From NCBI GenBank assembly GCA_963759235.1, contig CAVWYO010000008.1, positions 1 to 64,000 on the forward strand: a stretch of 64,000 bases of DNA. The letters are read 5' to 3'. The DNA is from Bauldia sp963759235 (GTDB lineage Bacteria; Pseudomonadota; Alphaproteobacteria; Rhizobiales; Kaistiaceae). Position numbers and translations under genes: made by a program. The notes below the pieces were generated by a model. It saw only the letters and a program-made list of their open reading frames with translations. It was not told the DNA's origin and made no database searches. Below, one piece after another: positions 7,884-16,607 of this stretch (its first letter is position 1; each line of letters opens with the position of its first letter).

Positions 7884-7991
7884 TCTTCCCTGCCGAGGGG
7901 GGCAATCTGGCGGTCAGACACTTACCTCAACGCCGTCGGCCGCGAGAAGTTCCACGACGGGGAAAGAGAGCGCGCCCTGCCCGCTCCCTCC

Positions 7992-8984
7992 TCACTCGAA
8001 CTCGCGCCGCAGCAGCGTCAGCTTGTAGCGCAGGCCCTTGACGCCGGCGGTGAGCTTGGCGGTCCCGCCGACCGCCGCCGGAACGAGGCGCTCGAGAAGC
8101 ACGCGGCCGAATTCGTCGACATTCGCGTTGCCGCCGGGGCCGCCCGTCTCGCTCCAGGCGATCAGCAGGGCCGGCTCAGGCCGACCTGCCTGGTCGTCTG
8201 CCGGCAGTCGCTCGGCGGTCACCGACAAGCGTCCGGCCAGCGATGACAGCGCCCCGCCCTGGACCGAATTCACGGCGAGTTCGTGGAGAGCGAGCCCGAC
8301 ATGGAGCGCCGCGTTCGGCTTGAGATAGTGGTCGCAACCGGCAAAGCTCACCTGCTGCGGCCCGTGAGCGGCATAGGGTTCGACCTGGGTGGCGATCAAC
8401 TCGCTGAGCTTGGCGCCCCGCCAGTTGGTTTCGGTGATCAGATCCTGCGAGCGCGAGATCGACTGAAGCCGTCCGTTGAAGCGGGCGAGGAAGTCGTCGA
8501 TCGAGCGCGCGGTGCGGGCGGTCTGGGTGGCGAGGCTAGTAACGATCGCCAGAAGATTCTTCGAGCGGTGGGTCACTTCCCGGAGCAGCATCTGGCGGGT
8601 CTGCTCCGAGCGCCGGCGTTCGCTCACATCGACCATCGCGCAGAGCAGCCCGACGACGGTGCCCGACTGGTCGCGATCCGGCTGAAGGTAGAGGTCGAAG
8701 TGGCGCATCTCCGCCTCCCCGCCGACCGGCATCTCGTATTTGCGCGCCTTGCCGGTCAGGACGACATCGCGTTTGGCCGCGAGAAGCGCCGAGGCGGCCG
8801 GTTCCGGGAGCAAAGCGAGATCCGTCTCGCCGATGGCACGCGACACCGGCCAGTCCGCCGGCGCATTCTCGAACCAGACGTAGCGGAGCTCGACATCCTG
8901 ATAGGAGAAGCTGATCGGCGTTCCGCCGAGGATCGCCAACGCCTTCGCCATCCTTTCGCTGAGAACCGGCGTTTGTGGTTGCAC
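7992..8984 (-). CDS. PAS-HWE histidine kinase
   Basis: A 330-residue soluble sensor kinase. A single PAS-like domain (about 10-120; ISFSYQDVELRYVWFENAP...LLCAMVDVSERRR) is followed by an HWE dimerisation segment with phosphoacceptor H139 in REVTHRSKN, and a catalytic domain with ALHELAVNS and the WSETGGP motif of the HWE family. Kinases of this family phosphorylate PhyR-type regulators, and this one lies in the phyR locus. The GTG start at 8984 lies downstream of an exact EcfG promoter whose start site would be near 9010; this rules out longer starts. ATG 8951 is an alternative. Confidence 0.85.
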   Translation of the reverse strand: MQPQTPVLSERMAKALAILGGTPISFSYQDVELRYVWFENAPADWPVSRAIGETDLALLPEPAASALLAAKRDVVLTGKARKYEMPVGGEAEMRHFDLYLQPDRDQSGTVVGLLCAMVDVSERRRSEQTRQMLLREVTHRSKNLLAIVTSLATQTARTARSIDDFLARFNGRLQSISRSQDLITETNWRGAKLSELIATQVEPYAAHGPQQVSFAGCDHYLKPNAALHVGLALHELAVNSVQGGALSSLAGRLSVTAERLPADDQAGRPEPALLIAWSETGGPGGNANVDEFGRVLLERLVPAAVGGTAKLTAGVKGLRYKLTLLRREFE

Positions 8985-9017
8985 CCTTTTGCCTGCAAGT
9001 CGCCGTCCTGACGGCCA

Positions 9018-9043
9018 AACGCGGCGGGGCCGATATCCGTTCC
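9018..9043 (-). promoter_or_regulatory. EcfG-type promoter, proximal, of the HWE kinase
   Basis: On the minus strand GGAAC (9039-9043), 17 bases, CGTT (9018-9021): an exact consensus match about 35 bases before the proposed GTG start. Confidence 0.75.
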
Positions 9044-9118
9044 CGCGACGCGACAGCACGGCGGCGTGACGAGAGGCCGCCGGTCACGGTCCATAGTCCG
9101 CTGGCGACGATAGACAGA

Positions 9119-9143
9119 AACGATAAACGGAATGCTCCGTTCC
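9119..9143 (-). promoter_or_regulatory. EcfG-type promoter, distal, of the HWE kinase
   Basis: On the minus strand GGAAC (9139-9143), 16 bases, CGTT (9119-9122): a second exact match 100 bases upstream of the proximal one and in the same orientation, in a 261-base gene-free stretch. Both would feed the kinase gene. Confidence 0.65.
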
Positions 9144-9245
9144 GCAAGGCCCAAGGTCAACGCCGCGACGCGCTCAGGCCCCTCGACGGGCGGCGGGGCG
9201 CCAAACCAAGCGGCCGAACGGCAAACGTTACGCGCGGCCCCGCCG

Positions 9246-9629
9246 TCAGCGGCGCGGCCCGGCGTTCGCCAACGCTACGATGGTAGCCAGCAGGACGCCG
9301 GGGCTCACCGGTTTCTGCACGATCGCAACGTCACCGAACTCGTTGCCGAGATCGCCGGAGCGGTAGCCGGTGCAGAGACAAAATGGGACGTTCAGCTCGC
9401 GCAGCCTTTTCGCCAGCGCGGCGCTCGAATCGCCCCGGATGTTGGCATCGATGATCGCCGCGTCCGGTCTCACGCCGTTGTCGAGCCCCGCCATCGCCGC
9501 GTCGATCGAAGCCATCGGACCGACCACCGAATGGCCGGCGTCCTGCAGGATGGTGGCGATTTCATCGGCGATGATGAACTCGTCCTCAAGCACCAGGATC
9601 GACAGGATCCTTTGTTCGGTATCGGCCAT
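9246..9629 (-). CDS. Single-domain response regulator
   Basis: A 127-residue receiver domain only: acidic pair E15-D16, phosphoacceptor D61 in AAIIDANIRGD, conserved T/Y region and the KP motif near the C-terminus. There is no output domain. It starts four bases after the stop of the CHASE-HWE kinase, so the two are one operon and the receiver is the likely phosphate acceptor or sink of that kinase. In Alphaproteobacteria such stand-alone receivers often modulate phosphate flow to PhyR; that role here is inferred. Confidence 0.85.
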   Translation of the reverse strand: MADTEQRILSILVLEDEFIIADEIATILQDAGHSVVGPMASIDAAMAGLDNGVRPDAAIIDANIRGDSSAALAKRLRELNVPFCLCTGYRSGDLGNEFGDVAIVQKPVSPGVLLATIVALANAGPRR

Positions 9630-9632
9630 GGC

Positions 9633-11606
9633 TCAGGCTATCGCGAGGGCTTCGGGAACGCGGTCCTTGGCAAAGGGCCGGATCGTCTGGAGCGGAACCC
9701 GGATCTCGCAGACCAGGCCGTCCTTGCGGAATTCCATGCGGGCGTCGCCGCCCAGTTCATAAGCGATGCTGCGCTCGATCAGCATCGACCCGAAACCGCG
9801 CTCCTGGGGCGCGCTGACCGGCGGGCCGCCGGATTCCTGCCATTTGAGCACCAGCCACGCCTGCCCCTCGATGCTTTGCACCGACCAGCCGATGTCGACC
9901 CGCCCGGTGGGCAGCGAGAGCGCCCCGTATTTGGAGGCATTGGTGCCGAGTTCATGCACCACCAGCGCAAACGACAGCGCCGACTTCGGACTGAGCCGCA
10001 CGGGCGGCCCACCGATGCGGATCACCCCGCCGATATCGAAGCTGCCGGTCTCCTGGCGGATGATCGTGTCGATATCGGCGCCGAGCCAGCGTTCGCCGGC
10101 AAGCAATTCGTGGGCGCGCGACATGGTCTGGATGCGGCCGAGCAGCGATCGTTCGAACAGCGGAACCGACCGCTGGGTCCTCGCCGTCCGCCGGATGATC
10201 GCTTGAATGACCTGGAGGGTGTTCTTCATCCGGTGGTCGAGCTCGCGCATGAGGAGCCGCTGGGTCTCTTGTGCCTCATGGCGATCGGTCACGTCGACGG
10301 CGGTTGCCACGAGGTTAGGTGACTTCGAGGCCATGGTGGCCAGGGGCCGCACCCAAAGGTCGAGAACGCGAGGACTTCCGCCGATTTCCACCGCGAAGTC
10401 GAAGCGCGCGTCTTCGCCGTGGCGCGCCGTTGCGACCGCCTGCCGGATGCGGGCCGGCTCCTCCGGCGCCTGGTACTCCAGGGGCAGCGCCCAGAGCGGC
10501 CGCTCGGTCATGTCCTTCTCGCTGAGACGCAGGACATCGATGGCGGTACGATTGGTGCTGATCACCCTGCCGTCGGGATCGAGCAGCCAAGCGAGCGGGC
10601 CGAGGCCGTCCAGCATGCCGCGAAGCTGCGCTCTCGCCTCGGCAATCTGCAGGGTCTTCGACCGGTTCGTTACATAGCCGATGACGGCAAGCGTCGAGGC
10701 GATGCCGGCGCCGACGATGAGGACCACGGCCCACAACATGATGCTGGTTGCCGTCGACGGCGTCGCCGCGACGCGAACCGTCCAGGTCTGGCCGCCGAAT
10801 TCGAAGGACTGTTCGTTCGGCGGAGCGTCGCTGCGAGCCGGATCGCTCGACGACGCCGTCGGGCCTTCGGTCGTGCCGATGGTCAGCGCGATGCTTGGGA
10901 TCCCGCTGGTGCGCCTGGCGAACCTGGCAAGCCCTTCCACCGTGACCGACCCGGTTGCCACCCCGATCACGTCGCCGCGGCTGTCGAGCGCCGGAACGAA
11001 GAACACCACGCCGGGCTCGCCGGAGCTGAGCAGCGTCACCGCATCGCTGACGACGAGCTGGAACTCGCCGATCGTCTGCTCGATCGCCTTGCTGCGCACC
11101 GGATCGGACGCGGCATCGAAGCCGTATGCCGGATCGCCTCCACTGGGCAGATAGCCGGATTCGATAACAAAATAGACCGGACGATCGCCGGCACGGACCG
11201 GCTTCCCGTCGGCGCCGGCTTGCCAGATGCCGAGGGTCTTGGCCGGCTCGGAGGAGAACCTGTGCTCATAGACTGCTCGGGATTCGTCGTTCACCCTGCG
11301 GAGGAAACCGATCGAGCGCAGGACCTCGGTTCCGGCCAGCGGCTTCGCGAAGCGGGTGAACTCGTCCTCGGTCACCATGTCGGCGGCATACAGTCCGCGC
11401 ACGGCGCGCACGGAAATCGCAACGCGGTCGAGTGCGACCTTGACCGCGGTCGCCGCCGTATCGATCTGCGCTGCGGTCTGCTCTTCCCGCAGCCGCTGGT
11501 AGGAATCGTAGACGAACCACCCCCCCACCGCGGTGACCCCAAGGCCCACCACGGCGACGATGACTGTAGCGATCCTCCGCTGCCGGACTATCTGTCTCTG
11601 CGGCAA
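9633..11606 (-). CDS. CHASE-PAS-HWE transmembrane histidine kinase
   Basis: A 657-residue membrane sensor kinase. TM1 (about 12-32) is followed by a periplasmic CHASE domain (about 60-245; contains IGFLRRV and PVYFVIESGY), TM2 (about 289-312), a PAS domain (about 325-445), and an HWE kinase core with H458 in RELDHRMKN, VVHELGTNASKYGALS and the WQESGGPP motif. CHASE domains sense small extracellular ligands. The gene is co-transcribed with the stand-alone receiver downstream. The upstream region lacks an EcfG motif, unlike the other kinase. Confidence 0.88.
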   Translation of the reverse strand: MPQRQIVRQRRIATVIVAVVGLGVTAVGGWFVYDSYQRLREEQTAAQIDTAATAVKVALDRVAISVRAVRGLYAADMVTEDEFTRFAKPLAGTEVLRSIGFLRRVNDESRAVYEHRFSSEPAKTLGIWQAGADGKPVRAGDRPVYFVIESGYLPSGGDPAYGFDAASDPVRSKAIEQTIGEFQLVVSDAVTLLSSGEPGVVFFVPALDSRGDVIGVATGSVTVEGLARFARRTSGIPSIALTIGTTEGPTASSSDPARSDAPPNEQSFEFGGQTWTVRVAATPSTATSIMLWAVVLIVGAGIASTLAVIGYVTNRSKTLQIAEARAQLRGMLDGLGPLAWLLDPDGRVISTNRTAIDVLRLSEKDMTERPLWALPLEYQAPEEPARIRQAVATARHGEDARFDFAVEIGGSPRVLDLWVRPLATMASKSPNLVATAVDVTDRHEAQETQRLLMRELDHRMKNTLQVIQAIIRRTARTQRSVPLFERSLLGRIQTMSRAHELLAGERWLGADIDTIIRQETGSFDIGGVIRIGGPPVRLSPKSALSFALVVHELGTNASKYGALSLPTGRVDIGWSVQSIEGQAWLVLKWQESGGPPVSAPQERGFGSMLIERSIAYELGGDARMEFRKDGLVCEIRVPLQTIRPFAKDRVPEALAIA

Positions 11607-11670
11607 TCCCGAATTCGGTCCTTCACTCGGCGCGCCGGGCCTTCAACCGGCGCGGCCACTCTTAGCCGAC

Positions 11671-11829
11671 TCACAGCACTCTCACCAACAGAAGGATCAC
11701 AACGATCACCAGGAGCACTCCGACGATCCCCGACGGGCCATAACCCCAACCACGAGAATAGGGCCAGGCGGGCACCGCGCCCAAAAGGATTAGGATGACG
11801 ATTATTAGCAGAATTGTGCCCAGCGACAT
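11671..11829 (-). CDS. DUF3309-family small membrane protein
   Basis: A 52-residue protein made of two hydrophobic helices (ILLIIVILILLGAV and GIVGVLLVIVVILLLV) around the conserved AWPYSRGWGYGPSG loop, the hallmark of DUF3309. The function is unknown. It starts at ATG 11829, behind GGAGCC, and an exact EcfG promoter lies about 30 bases upstream, so it is probably a general-stress protein. The frame is open far upstream through tgt, but that is a chance fusion. Confidence 0.87.
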   Translation of the reverse strand: MSLGTILLIIVILILLGAVPAWPYSRGWGYGPSGIVGVLLVIVVILLLVRVL

Positions 11830-11858
11830 CAACAGGCTCCATTGGCGTGCCTGTTCAT

Positions 11859-11884
11859 AACGCTGGGTCGCCGGGTTTTGTTCC
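11859..11884 (-). promoter_or_regulatory. EcfG-type promoter of the DUF3309 gene
   Basis: On the minus strand GGAAC (11880-11884), 17 bases, CGTT (11859-11862): an exact consensus match about 30 bases upstream of the DUF3309 ATG. Confidence 0.78.
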
Positions 11885-11969
11885 CCGGTTTGCCAATAGC
11901 CACGCGGAACAATTCTCCGGAACCAATATCGGAAGGGGTTGTTGTCGGAGTTCCGACCGGCCGCGCCGG

Positions 11970-13098
11970 TCAGCGCGGCGGCAGGTCGCCGCGCTCCCAT
12001 CCCTCCTTCGCCTCGGCGGCGAAAGCCTCGAACCGCCCACCGGCGATCGCCGCGCGGATGCCGGCCATCAGGTGCTGGTAGTAGGCAAGGTTGTTCCACG
12101 TCAAGAGCATGCCGCCGAGCGACTCGCCGGACTTCACCAGATGGTGGAGGTAGGCGCGGGAATAGTCGCGCGCCGGCGGCCAGTCGGCGGTCTCGTCGAG
12201 CGGCCGCGGATCGTCGGCGTGACGGGCGTTCCTCATGTTGAGCCGGCCGAAGCGGGTGTAGGCGACACCGTGGCGTCCGGCGCGGGTCGGCAGCACGCAG
12301 TCGAACATATCGATCCCCCGCGTCACCGCTTCGAGAATATCGTCGGGCTGGCCGACCCCCATCAGATAGCGCGGACGCCCGGTCGGCAGCGCCGGAACGG
12401 TGATGTCGAGCATGGTAAGCATCACCACCTGGGGTTCGCCGACCGCCAGCCCGCCGATCGCGTAGCCGTCGAAGCCGATCGCCGCCAGCGCCTCGGTCGA
12501 ACTCGATCCTGAGATCCGCGCGGTCGCCGCCCTGGACGATGCCGAAGAGCGCCCTGCCCTCTGGTTCACCGAACGCGCGCTTCGACCGTTCGGCCCAGCG
12601 GAGCGACAGGCGCATCGCCCGATCGACCTGCTCGCGCTCGGCAGGCAGCGCCACGCACTCGTCGAGCTGCATGTGGATGTCGGAATCGAGAAGCGCCTGG
12701 ATTTCCAGCGATCGTTCCGGTGTCAGCCGAAAGGTCGAGCCGTCGAGATGGGACTGAAAAGTGACCCCGTCCTCGTCGATCTTCCGCAGCGATGCCAGCG
12801 ACATCACCTGAAAGCCGCCGGAGTCGGTGAGGATCGGCCACGGCCAGTTGGCGAAGGCATGCAGCCCGCCAAGCGCCGCCACCCGTTCGGCGCCCGGCCT
12901 CAGCATCAGGTGGTAGGTGTTGCCGAGGATGATGTCGGCGCCGAGTTCCCGCACCTGGTCGGGATACATCGCCTTGACGGCGCCGGCCGTGCCGACCGGC
13001 ATGAAGGCCGGCGTACGGATGACGCCGCGCGGCAGCGCGAGGCTGCCGGTACGGGCGGCGCCGTCGGTCGCCGCGACGGAAAAATCGACGCCGCTCAC
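11970..13098 (-). CDS. tgt: tRNA-guanine transglycosylase (one-base frameshift)
   Basis: Tgt exchanges guanine for preQ1 at the wobble position of GUN-anticodon tRNAs, the step before QueA. The N-terminal part (GNTYHLMLRPG, ILTDSGGFQVMSL, GIVQGGD) and the C-terminal part (GYAIGGLAVGE, RYLMGVGQPDDIL, FDCVLPTR.GRHG, the zinc-binding region of the family) lie in two frames joined near 12500. Removing one T from GAGTTCGACC (minus strand) restores DLRIESTEAL and a 375-residue protein of normal length. I start it at GTG 13098, 17 bases after the queA stop. The break may be an assembly error or a real mutation. Confidence 0.9.
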
Positions 13099-13117
13099 CC
13101 GTATTCCCGTTCGTGCA

Positions 13118-14206
13118 TCAGGCTTCTCCGGATCGCGACGGATAGAGGAGGCACGCGTCACCATAGGAGTAGAAACGATAGCCCACCCCGATGGCGTGTC
13201 GGTAGGCCTCGTGCATCGTCTCGCGCCCGGCGAACGCCGACACCAGCATGAACAGCGTCGAGCGCGGCAGGTGGAAATTGGTGATCAGCAGGTCGATGGC
13301 CTTGAACCGATAACCGGGGGTGATGAACAGCGATGTTTCGCCGGCAAAGGGATTGAGGCGCCCGTCATCGTCCGCCGCGCTTTCAAGGAGCCGGAGCGAA
13401 GTGGTCCCGACGGCGACGATGCGGTCGCCGCGCACCCGCGCCTTGTTCAGCGCTGCTGCCGTGTCGGCGCTCACCGTGCCCCACTCGGCGTGCATCCTGT
13501 GGTCCGCGGTATCGTCGCCCTTGACCGGCAGGAACGTCCCAGGCCCGACGTGGAGCGTCACCTTCTGGAAGGCGACGCCGGCCGCCGCGAGCCGTTCGAT
13601 GAGCCCGGTGGTGAAGTGCAGCCCGGCGGTCGGCGCCGCCACCGCGCCCTCCTCCCTGGCAAAGACGGTCTGGTAGTCCTGGCGGTCGCGGGCATCTTCC
13701 GGCCGCCGCCCGGCGATGTAGGGCGGCAGCGGCATGTGGCCGATCGCATCGATCGCCTCGTCGAGGACCGGCGACGCCAGGTCGAACCGCACCAGCACGT
13801 CGCCCGCCGCCCCTTTCTCCTCGACCGTCGCATCGAGCCCGGCGACGAGGCAGGCGTTGTCGCTGGTGGCGCCGAAGCGGAGCCGGTCGCCGGCCGCGAG
13901 CCGTCGGGCCGGCCGGGCGAAGGCGCGCCAGCGCGCCGTGTCGACGCGTTGGTAGAGCGTCACCGACACCGGTGTGCCTTTCACGCCGCGGAATCGCTCG
14001 CCGCGGAGCTCCGCCGGGATCACCTTGGTGTCGTTGATCACCAGCACGTCACCGGGGCGAAGCAGCTCCGGCAGGTCGCGGACATGGCGGTCGGCCAGCC
14101 CGTCGCCGGGCTTCACCACCAGGAGCCGCGCCGCATCGCGCGGGCTGGCCGGACGCAGGGCAATCCGCGCCTCGGGAAGCTCGAAATCGAAGAGGTCGAC
14201 GCGCAC
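13118..14206 (-). CDS. queA: S-adenosylmethionine:tRNA ribosyltransferase-isomerase QueA
   Basis: QueA transfers and isomerises the ribosyl part of SAM onto preQ1-tRNA, making epoxyqueuosine. The 362-residue protein shows the family blocks FDFELPEARIALRPA, DVLVINDTKVIPAEL, PLPPYI, AAPTAGLHFT, LHVGPGTFLPV and LITNFHLPRSTLFMLVSAFAG. It is directly upstream of tgt on the same strand, so the two queuosine genes form an operon. The length is normal and the frame intact. Confidence 0.97.
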   Translation of the reverse strand: MRVDLFDFELPEARIALRPASPRDAARLLVVKPGDGLADRHVRDLPELLRPGDVLVINDTKVIPAELRGERFRGVKGTPVSVTLYQRVDTARWRAFARPARRLAAGDRLRFGATSDNACLVAGLDATVEEKGAAGDVLVRFDLASPVLDEAIDAIGHMPLPPYIAGRRPEDARDRQDYQTVFAREEGAVAAPTAGLHFTTGLIERLAAAGVAFQKVTLHVGPGTFLPVKGDDTADHRMHAEWGTVSADTAAALNKARVRGDRIVAVGTTSLRLLESAADDDGRLNPFAGETSLFITPGYRFKAIDLLITNFHLPRSTLFMLVSAFAGRETMHEAYRHAIGVGYRFYSYGDACLLYPSRSGEA

Positions 14207-14216
14207 CGATCCCCGT

Positions 14217-14600
14217 TCAACGCCGCATGTAGGCCCGTCCGAGCGCCAGGGCCCCGATGATGATCAGGATGACCGGCCAGACGATGTTCCAGTCCACATC
14301 GAGGTTGAACAGGAACATCAGCGTCAATGCCACCAGCACGATGCCGGTGATAAGCGGACCCACCACGCCGGTGCCGAACCGCTGGCCGTTCTGGTCGTAG
14401 GCCCTCCAGGCGCCGGCGAAAGCAAACCCCGCCGGAATCAGGACGAACAGCGCCCACCAGTTTCCGGGTATGCCGTAGCCGAGGTTCTGGAGAAGGAAGA
14501 CGGCACCGACGGCGATCAGGATCAGCGCCGCGATCCAGGCACCCGGGCCGCGGCTGCGGTCTTCATCTTCCTCGCGATCGCGCTCGCCCGATTCGGACAT
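14217..14600 (-). CDS. Small membrane protein (LiaF/DUF5668-like)
   Basis: A 127-residue protein with a charged N-terminus (MSESGERDREEDEDRS) and four hydrophobic segments, the first with the AALILIAVGAVFLLQNLGY pattern and the last VWPVILIIIGALALG. The paired W/F-P-hydrophobic segments resemble the LiaI/LiaF-type transmembrane region. The role is unknown. It sits 10 bases upstream of queA in the same orientation, within the PPIase-queA-tgt block. Confidence 0.7.
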   Translation of the reverse strand: MSESGERDREEDEDRSRGPGAWIAALILIAVGAVFLLQNLGYGIPGNWWALFVLIPAGFAFAGAWRAYDQNGQRFGTGVVGPLITGIVLVALTLMFLFNLDVDWNIVWPVILIIIGALALGRAYMRR

Positions 14601-14654
14601 GGGAGCCTCCCAGCTTGGTCGGCCGACTCATATCACAAACCTCCGGCGGCCGGT

Positions 14655-15128
14655 CTAGGCGGCGTCTGCGGCGACCTTCACCGACACGATCTGATCGGGG
14701 TCCCGCACCGGCTCGCCGCGCTTGAGTTTGTCGATGTTCTCCATCCCGTCGACCACCAAACCCCACACCGTGTACTGCCGGTCGAGCCATGGCGCATCGT
14801 TGAAGCAGATGAAGAACTGGCTGTCGGCCGAATCGAGGCTCGCCGAGCGGGCCATCGAGCAGGTGCCGCGGATGTGCTTCTCGCCGCTGAATTCCGACTT
14901 GAGGTTGACCCCCGAACCGCCGCGTCCGGTGCCGGTCGGATCGCCGGTCTGCGCCATGAATCCGTCGATCACGCGGTGGAAGACGACGCCGTCATAGAAG
15001 CCGGTGCGCGCCAGCTCCTTGATACGGGCGACGTGCTGCGGGGCGAGATCGGGACGCAGCGCAATCAGCGTCGTGCCGTGCGTCGTCTCCATCACCAGGG
15101 TGTTTTCCGGGTCCAGCTTGTCAGCCAT
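14655..15128 (-). CDS. ppiB: Cytoplasmic cyclophilin-type peptidyl-prolyl isomerase
   Basis: A 157-residue cyclophilin without a signal peptide. Catalytic-core motifs are FHRVIDGFMAQTGDPTGTG, FSGEKHIRGTCSMAR, DSADSQFFICF and YTVWGLVVDGM. It speeds cis-trans isomerisation of Xaa-Pro bonds. It lies next to a paralogue with a signal peptide (15172-15708); the two share most of these motifs and probably arose by duplication, one for each compartment. This tandem pair between coaD and queA is a common Rhizobiales arrangement. Confidence 0.93.
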   Translation of the reverse strand: MADKLDPENTLVMETTHGTTLIALRPDLAPQHVARIKELARTGFYDGVVFHRVIDGFMAQTGDPTGTGRGGSGVNLKSEFSGEKHIRGTCSMARSASLDSADSQFFICFNDAPWLDRQYTVWGLVVDGMENIDKLKRGEPVRDPDQIVSVKVAADAA

Positions 15129-15171
15129 TTCGCCCTCCTCGCTGTTTCGGTTGCGGTTCCGTTCCGCCGCG

Positions 15172-15708
15172 TCACTTGATGTCCGCCGCGACCTTCATCG
15201 AGATGATCTTGTCGGGGTTTTTGACCGGCTCGCCGCGCTTCAGCTTGTCGACGAACTGCATGCCTTCGACCACTTCGCCCCACACCGTGTATTGGCCGTT
15301 GAGGAAGGAGCAGTCCTTGAAGCAGATGAAGAATTGCGAGTTGGCGGAGTCGGGATCGTCCGTCCGCGCCGCGCCGATCGTCCCGCGGCCGAAATTGGTG
15401 TCGGTGAATTCCGCCTTGAGGTCGGGAAGGTCCGAGCCGCCGGTGCCGGTGCCGGTCGGATCGCCGCCTTGCGCCATGAAACCTTCGATCACCCGGTGGA
15501 AGGGCGTGCCGTCATAAAAGCCCTGACGGGTCAGCTCCTTCACCTGCTCCACGTGGTTCGGCGCCAGATCCGGACGAAGGCGGATGACCACCTTGCCGTA
15601 GGGGAGCTGCATGATCAGGGTATTTTCGGGGTCGAGGTCCTGCGCCTGCAAGGCGGCCGGCAGGAGGAGGAACAGCGCCGCGACGGCGGCGGCGAGATGC
15701 TTGATCAT
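15172..15708 (-). CDS. ppiA: Periplasmic cyclophilin-type peptidyl-prolyl isomerase
   Basis: A 178-residue cyclophilin with an N-terminal signal peptide (hydrophobic run ending AALQAQ), so it acts in the periplasm. Core motifs are FHRVIEGFMAQGGDPTGTG, NFGRGTIGAAR, DSANSQFFICF and YTVWGEVVEGM. It is 43 bases upstream of the cytoplasmic paralogue on the same strand. Confidence 0.93.
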   Translation of the reverse strand: MIKHLAAAVAALFLLLPAALQAQDLDPENTLIMQLPYGKVVIRLRPDLAPNHVEQVKELTRQGFYDGTPFHRVIEGFMAQGGDPTGTGTGGSDLPDLKAEFTDTNFGRGTIGAARTDDPDSANSQFFICFKDCSFLNGQYTVWGEVVEGMQFVDKLKRGEPVKNPDKIISMKVAADIK

Positions 15709-15813
15709 TCTGATTCACCAAGATCGCAAATGATGGGGCGAAGGGATTGTCCGATCAGCGCAAGCGCCGGCGAGCACGTCATCGATGGCGACATGTTTCT
15801 TCCCGATTTGGCG

Positions 15814-16320
15814 TCAGGGAGCCTGGCGCCCGGCCTTGTTCTTGAGCTTTTCCGCGACGGCCGGTGGTACGAAGGCCGAGACGTCGCCGCCCATTCCGGC
15901 GATCTGCCGGACAAGAGTGGCGGTGATGTGGCGTGTCGCCGCCGATCCGGGCAGGAACACGGTGCGGATCTCCGGCGCCAGCACCGCGTTGGTCGCCGCC
16001 ATCTGCATCTCGTAGTCGAAATCGGCGGCGTTGCGCAGCCCGCGGACGAGGAGCGACGCGCCGGCCGCTTGGGCCGCCGCGACGGTAAGGCCGTCGAATG
16101 AAGTGACCCTGACCCGGTCCCCCTGCCCGGCCGGCAGCGCCGCGACCGCCTCGGCGATCATCGTCTTGCGCTCGTCCAGCGAGAACATCGTCGTCTTGGT
16201 CGGATGGACACCGATCGCCACGACCACCTCATCGGCAAGCGTCAGCGCCGCGGTCAGGATGTCGAGGTGACCGTTGGTGATCGGATCGAAGGTGCCGGGG
16301 TAGAGGGCGATGCGGGCCAT
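15814..16320 (-). CDS. coaD: Phosphopantetheine adenylyltransferase CoaD
   Basis: CoaD adenylates 4'-phosphopantetheine, the penultimate step of CoA synthesis. The 168-residue protein starts MARIALYPGTFDPITNGHLD, containing the nucleotide-binding T-N-G-H motif, followed by GLRNAADFDYEMQMA and the RHITATLVRQIA region. The ATG at 16320 gives standard length; a longer upstream frame has no homology. It is cytosolic and essential in most bacteria. Confidence 0.95.
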   Translation of the reverse strand: MARIALYPGTFDPITNGHLDILTAALTLADEVVVAIGVHPTKTTMFSLDERKTMIAEAVAALPAGQGDRVRVTSFDGLTVAAAQAAGASLLVRGLRNAADFDYEMQMAATNAVLAPEIRTVFLPGSAATRHITATLVRQIAGMGGDVSAFVPPAVAEKLKNKAGRQAP

Positions 16321-16478
16321 GGTTCCCGTATTTCCGGCGTGGCAGGCAGGTCGGTCCGGGCTCTCTACCGGGAACCTCCTCCGCCGGCAAGGCACTGTCG
16401 CCAGGGCCCGGCCGGGCGCCGCGAGCCCCGCAGAGTGAATTGGTCGTGATTCTTATTTTGTTTTCAACATCTTATGCA

Positions 16479-16494
16479 TGTGATCTCGATCACA
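16479..16494. promoter_or_regulatory. CRP-type palindrome, distal
   Basis: A perfect TGTGA-N6-TCACA palindrome, identical in its outer pentamers to the classical CRP consensus. It is centred 23 bases upstream of a second copy (16502-16517) in the promoter region of the small exported gene at 16608. Confidence 0.65.
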
Positions 16495-16501
16495 TAGGTT
16501 T

Positions 16502-16517
16502 TGTGACCTCGGTCACT
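16502..16517 (+). promoter_or_regulatory. CRP/FNR-type class II activator site
   Basis: TGTGA-N6-TCACT. The hexamer TATGTT starts 22 bases after the TCAC, which places the site centre at -41.5 of a sigma-70-type promoter. The same spacing is found at the three RTX genes (55871, 57345, 59282). Confidence 0.6.
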
Positions 16518-16533
16518 GAAGCAGCGGATGACC

Positions 16534-16559
16534 GGAACTATGTTCTTCCCATGCTCGTT
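16534..16559 (+). promoter_or_regulatory. EcfG-type promoter of the 16608 gene
   Basis: GGAAC (16534-16538), 17 bases, CGTT (16556-16559): an exact match, about 45 bases before the start codon. It overlaps the -10 region proposed for the activator-dependent promoter, so stress and CRP/FNR-type control would converge here. Confidence 0.7.
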
Positions 16560-16607
16560 GGTTCAACGAGGCCGGACAAGGGGCCGGCCAAGCCGGAGGA
16601 AGAGAAG

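Noticed and set aside
11671..13164. A 497-codon frame joining the tgt N-terminus to the DUF3309 protein
   Set aside because: The middle has no homology and the true tgt C-terminus is in another frame. The apparent fusion comes from the one-base shift near 12500.
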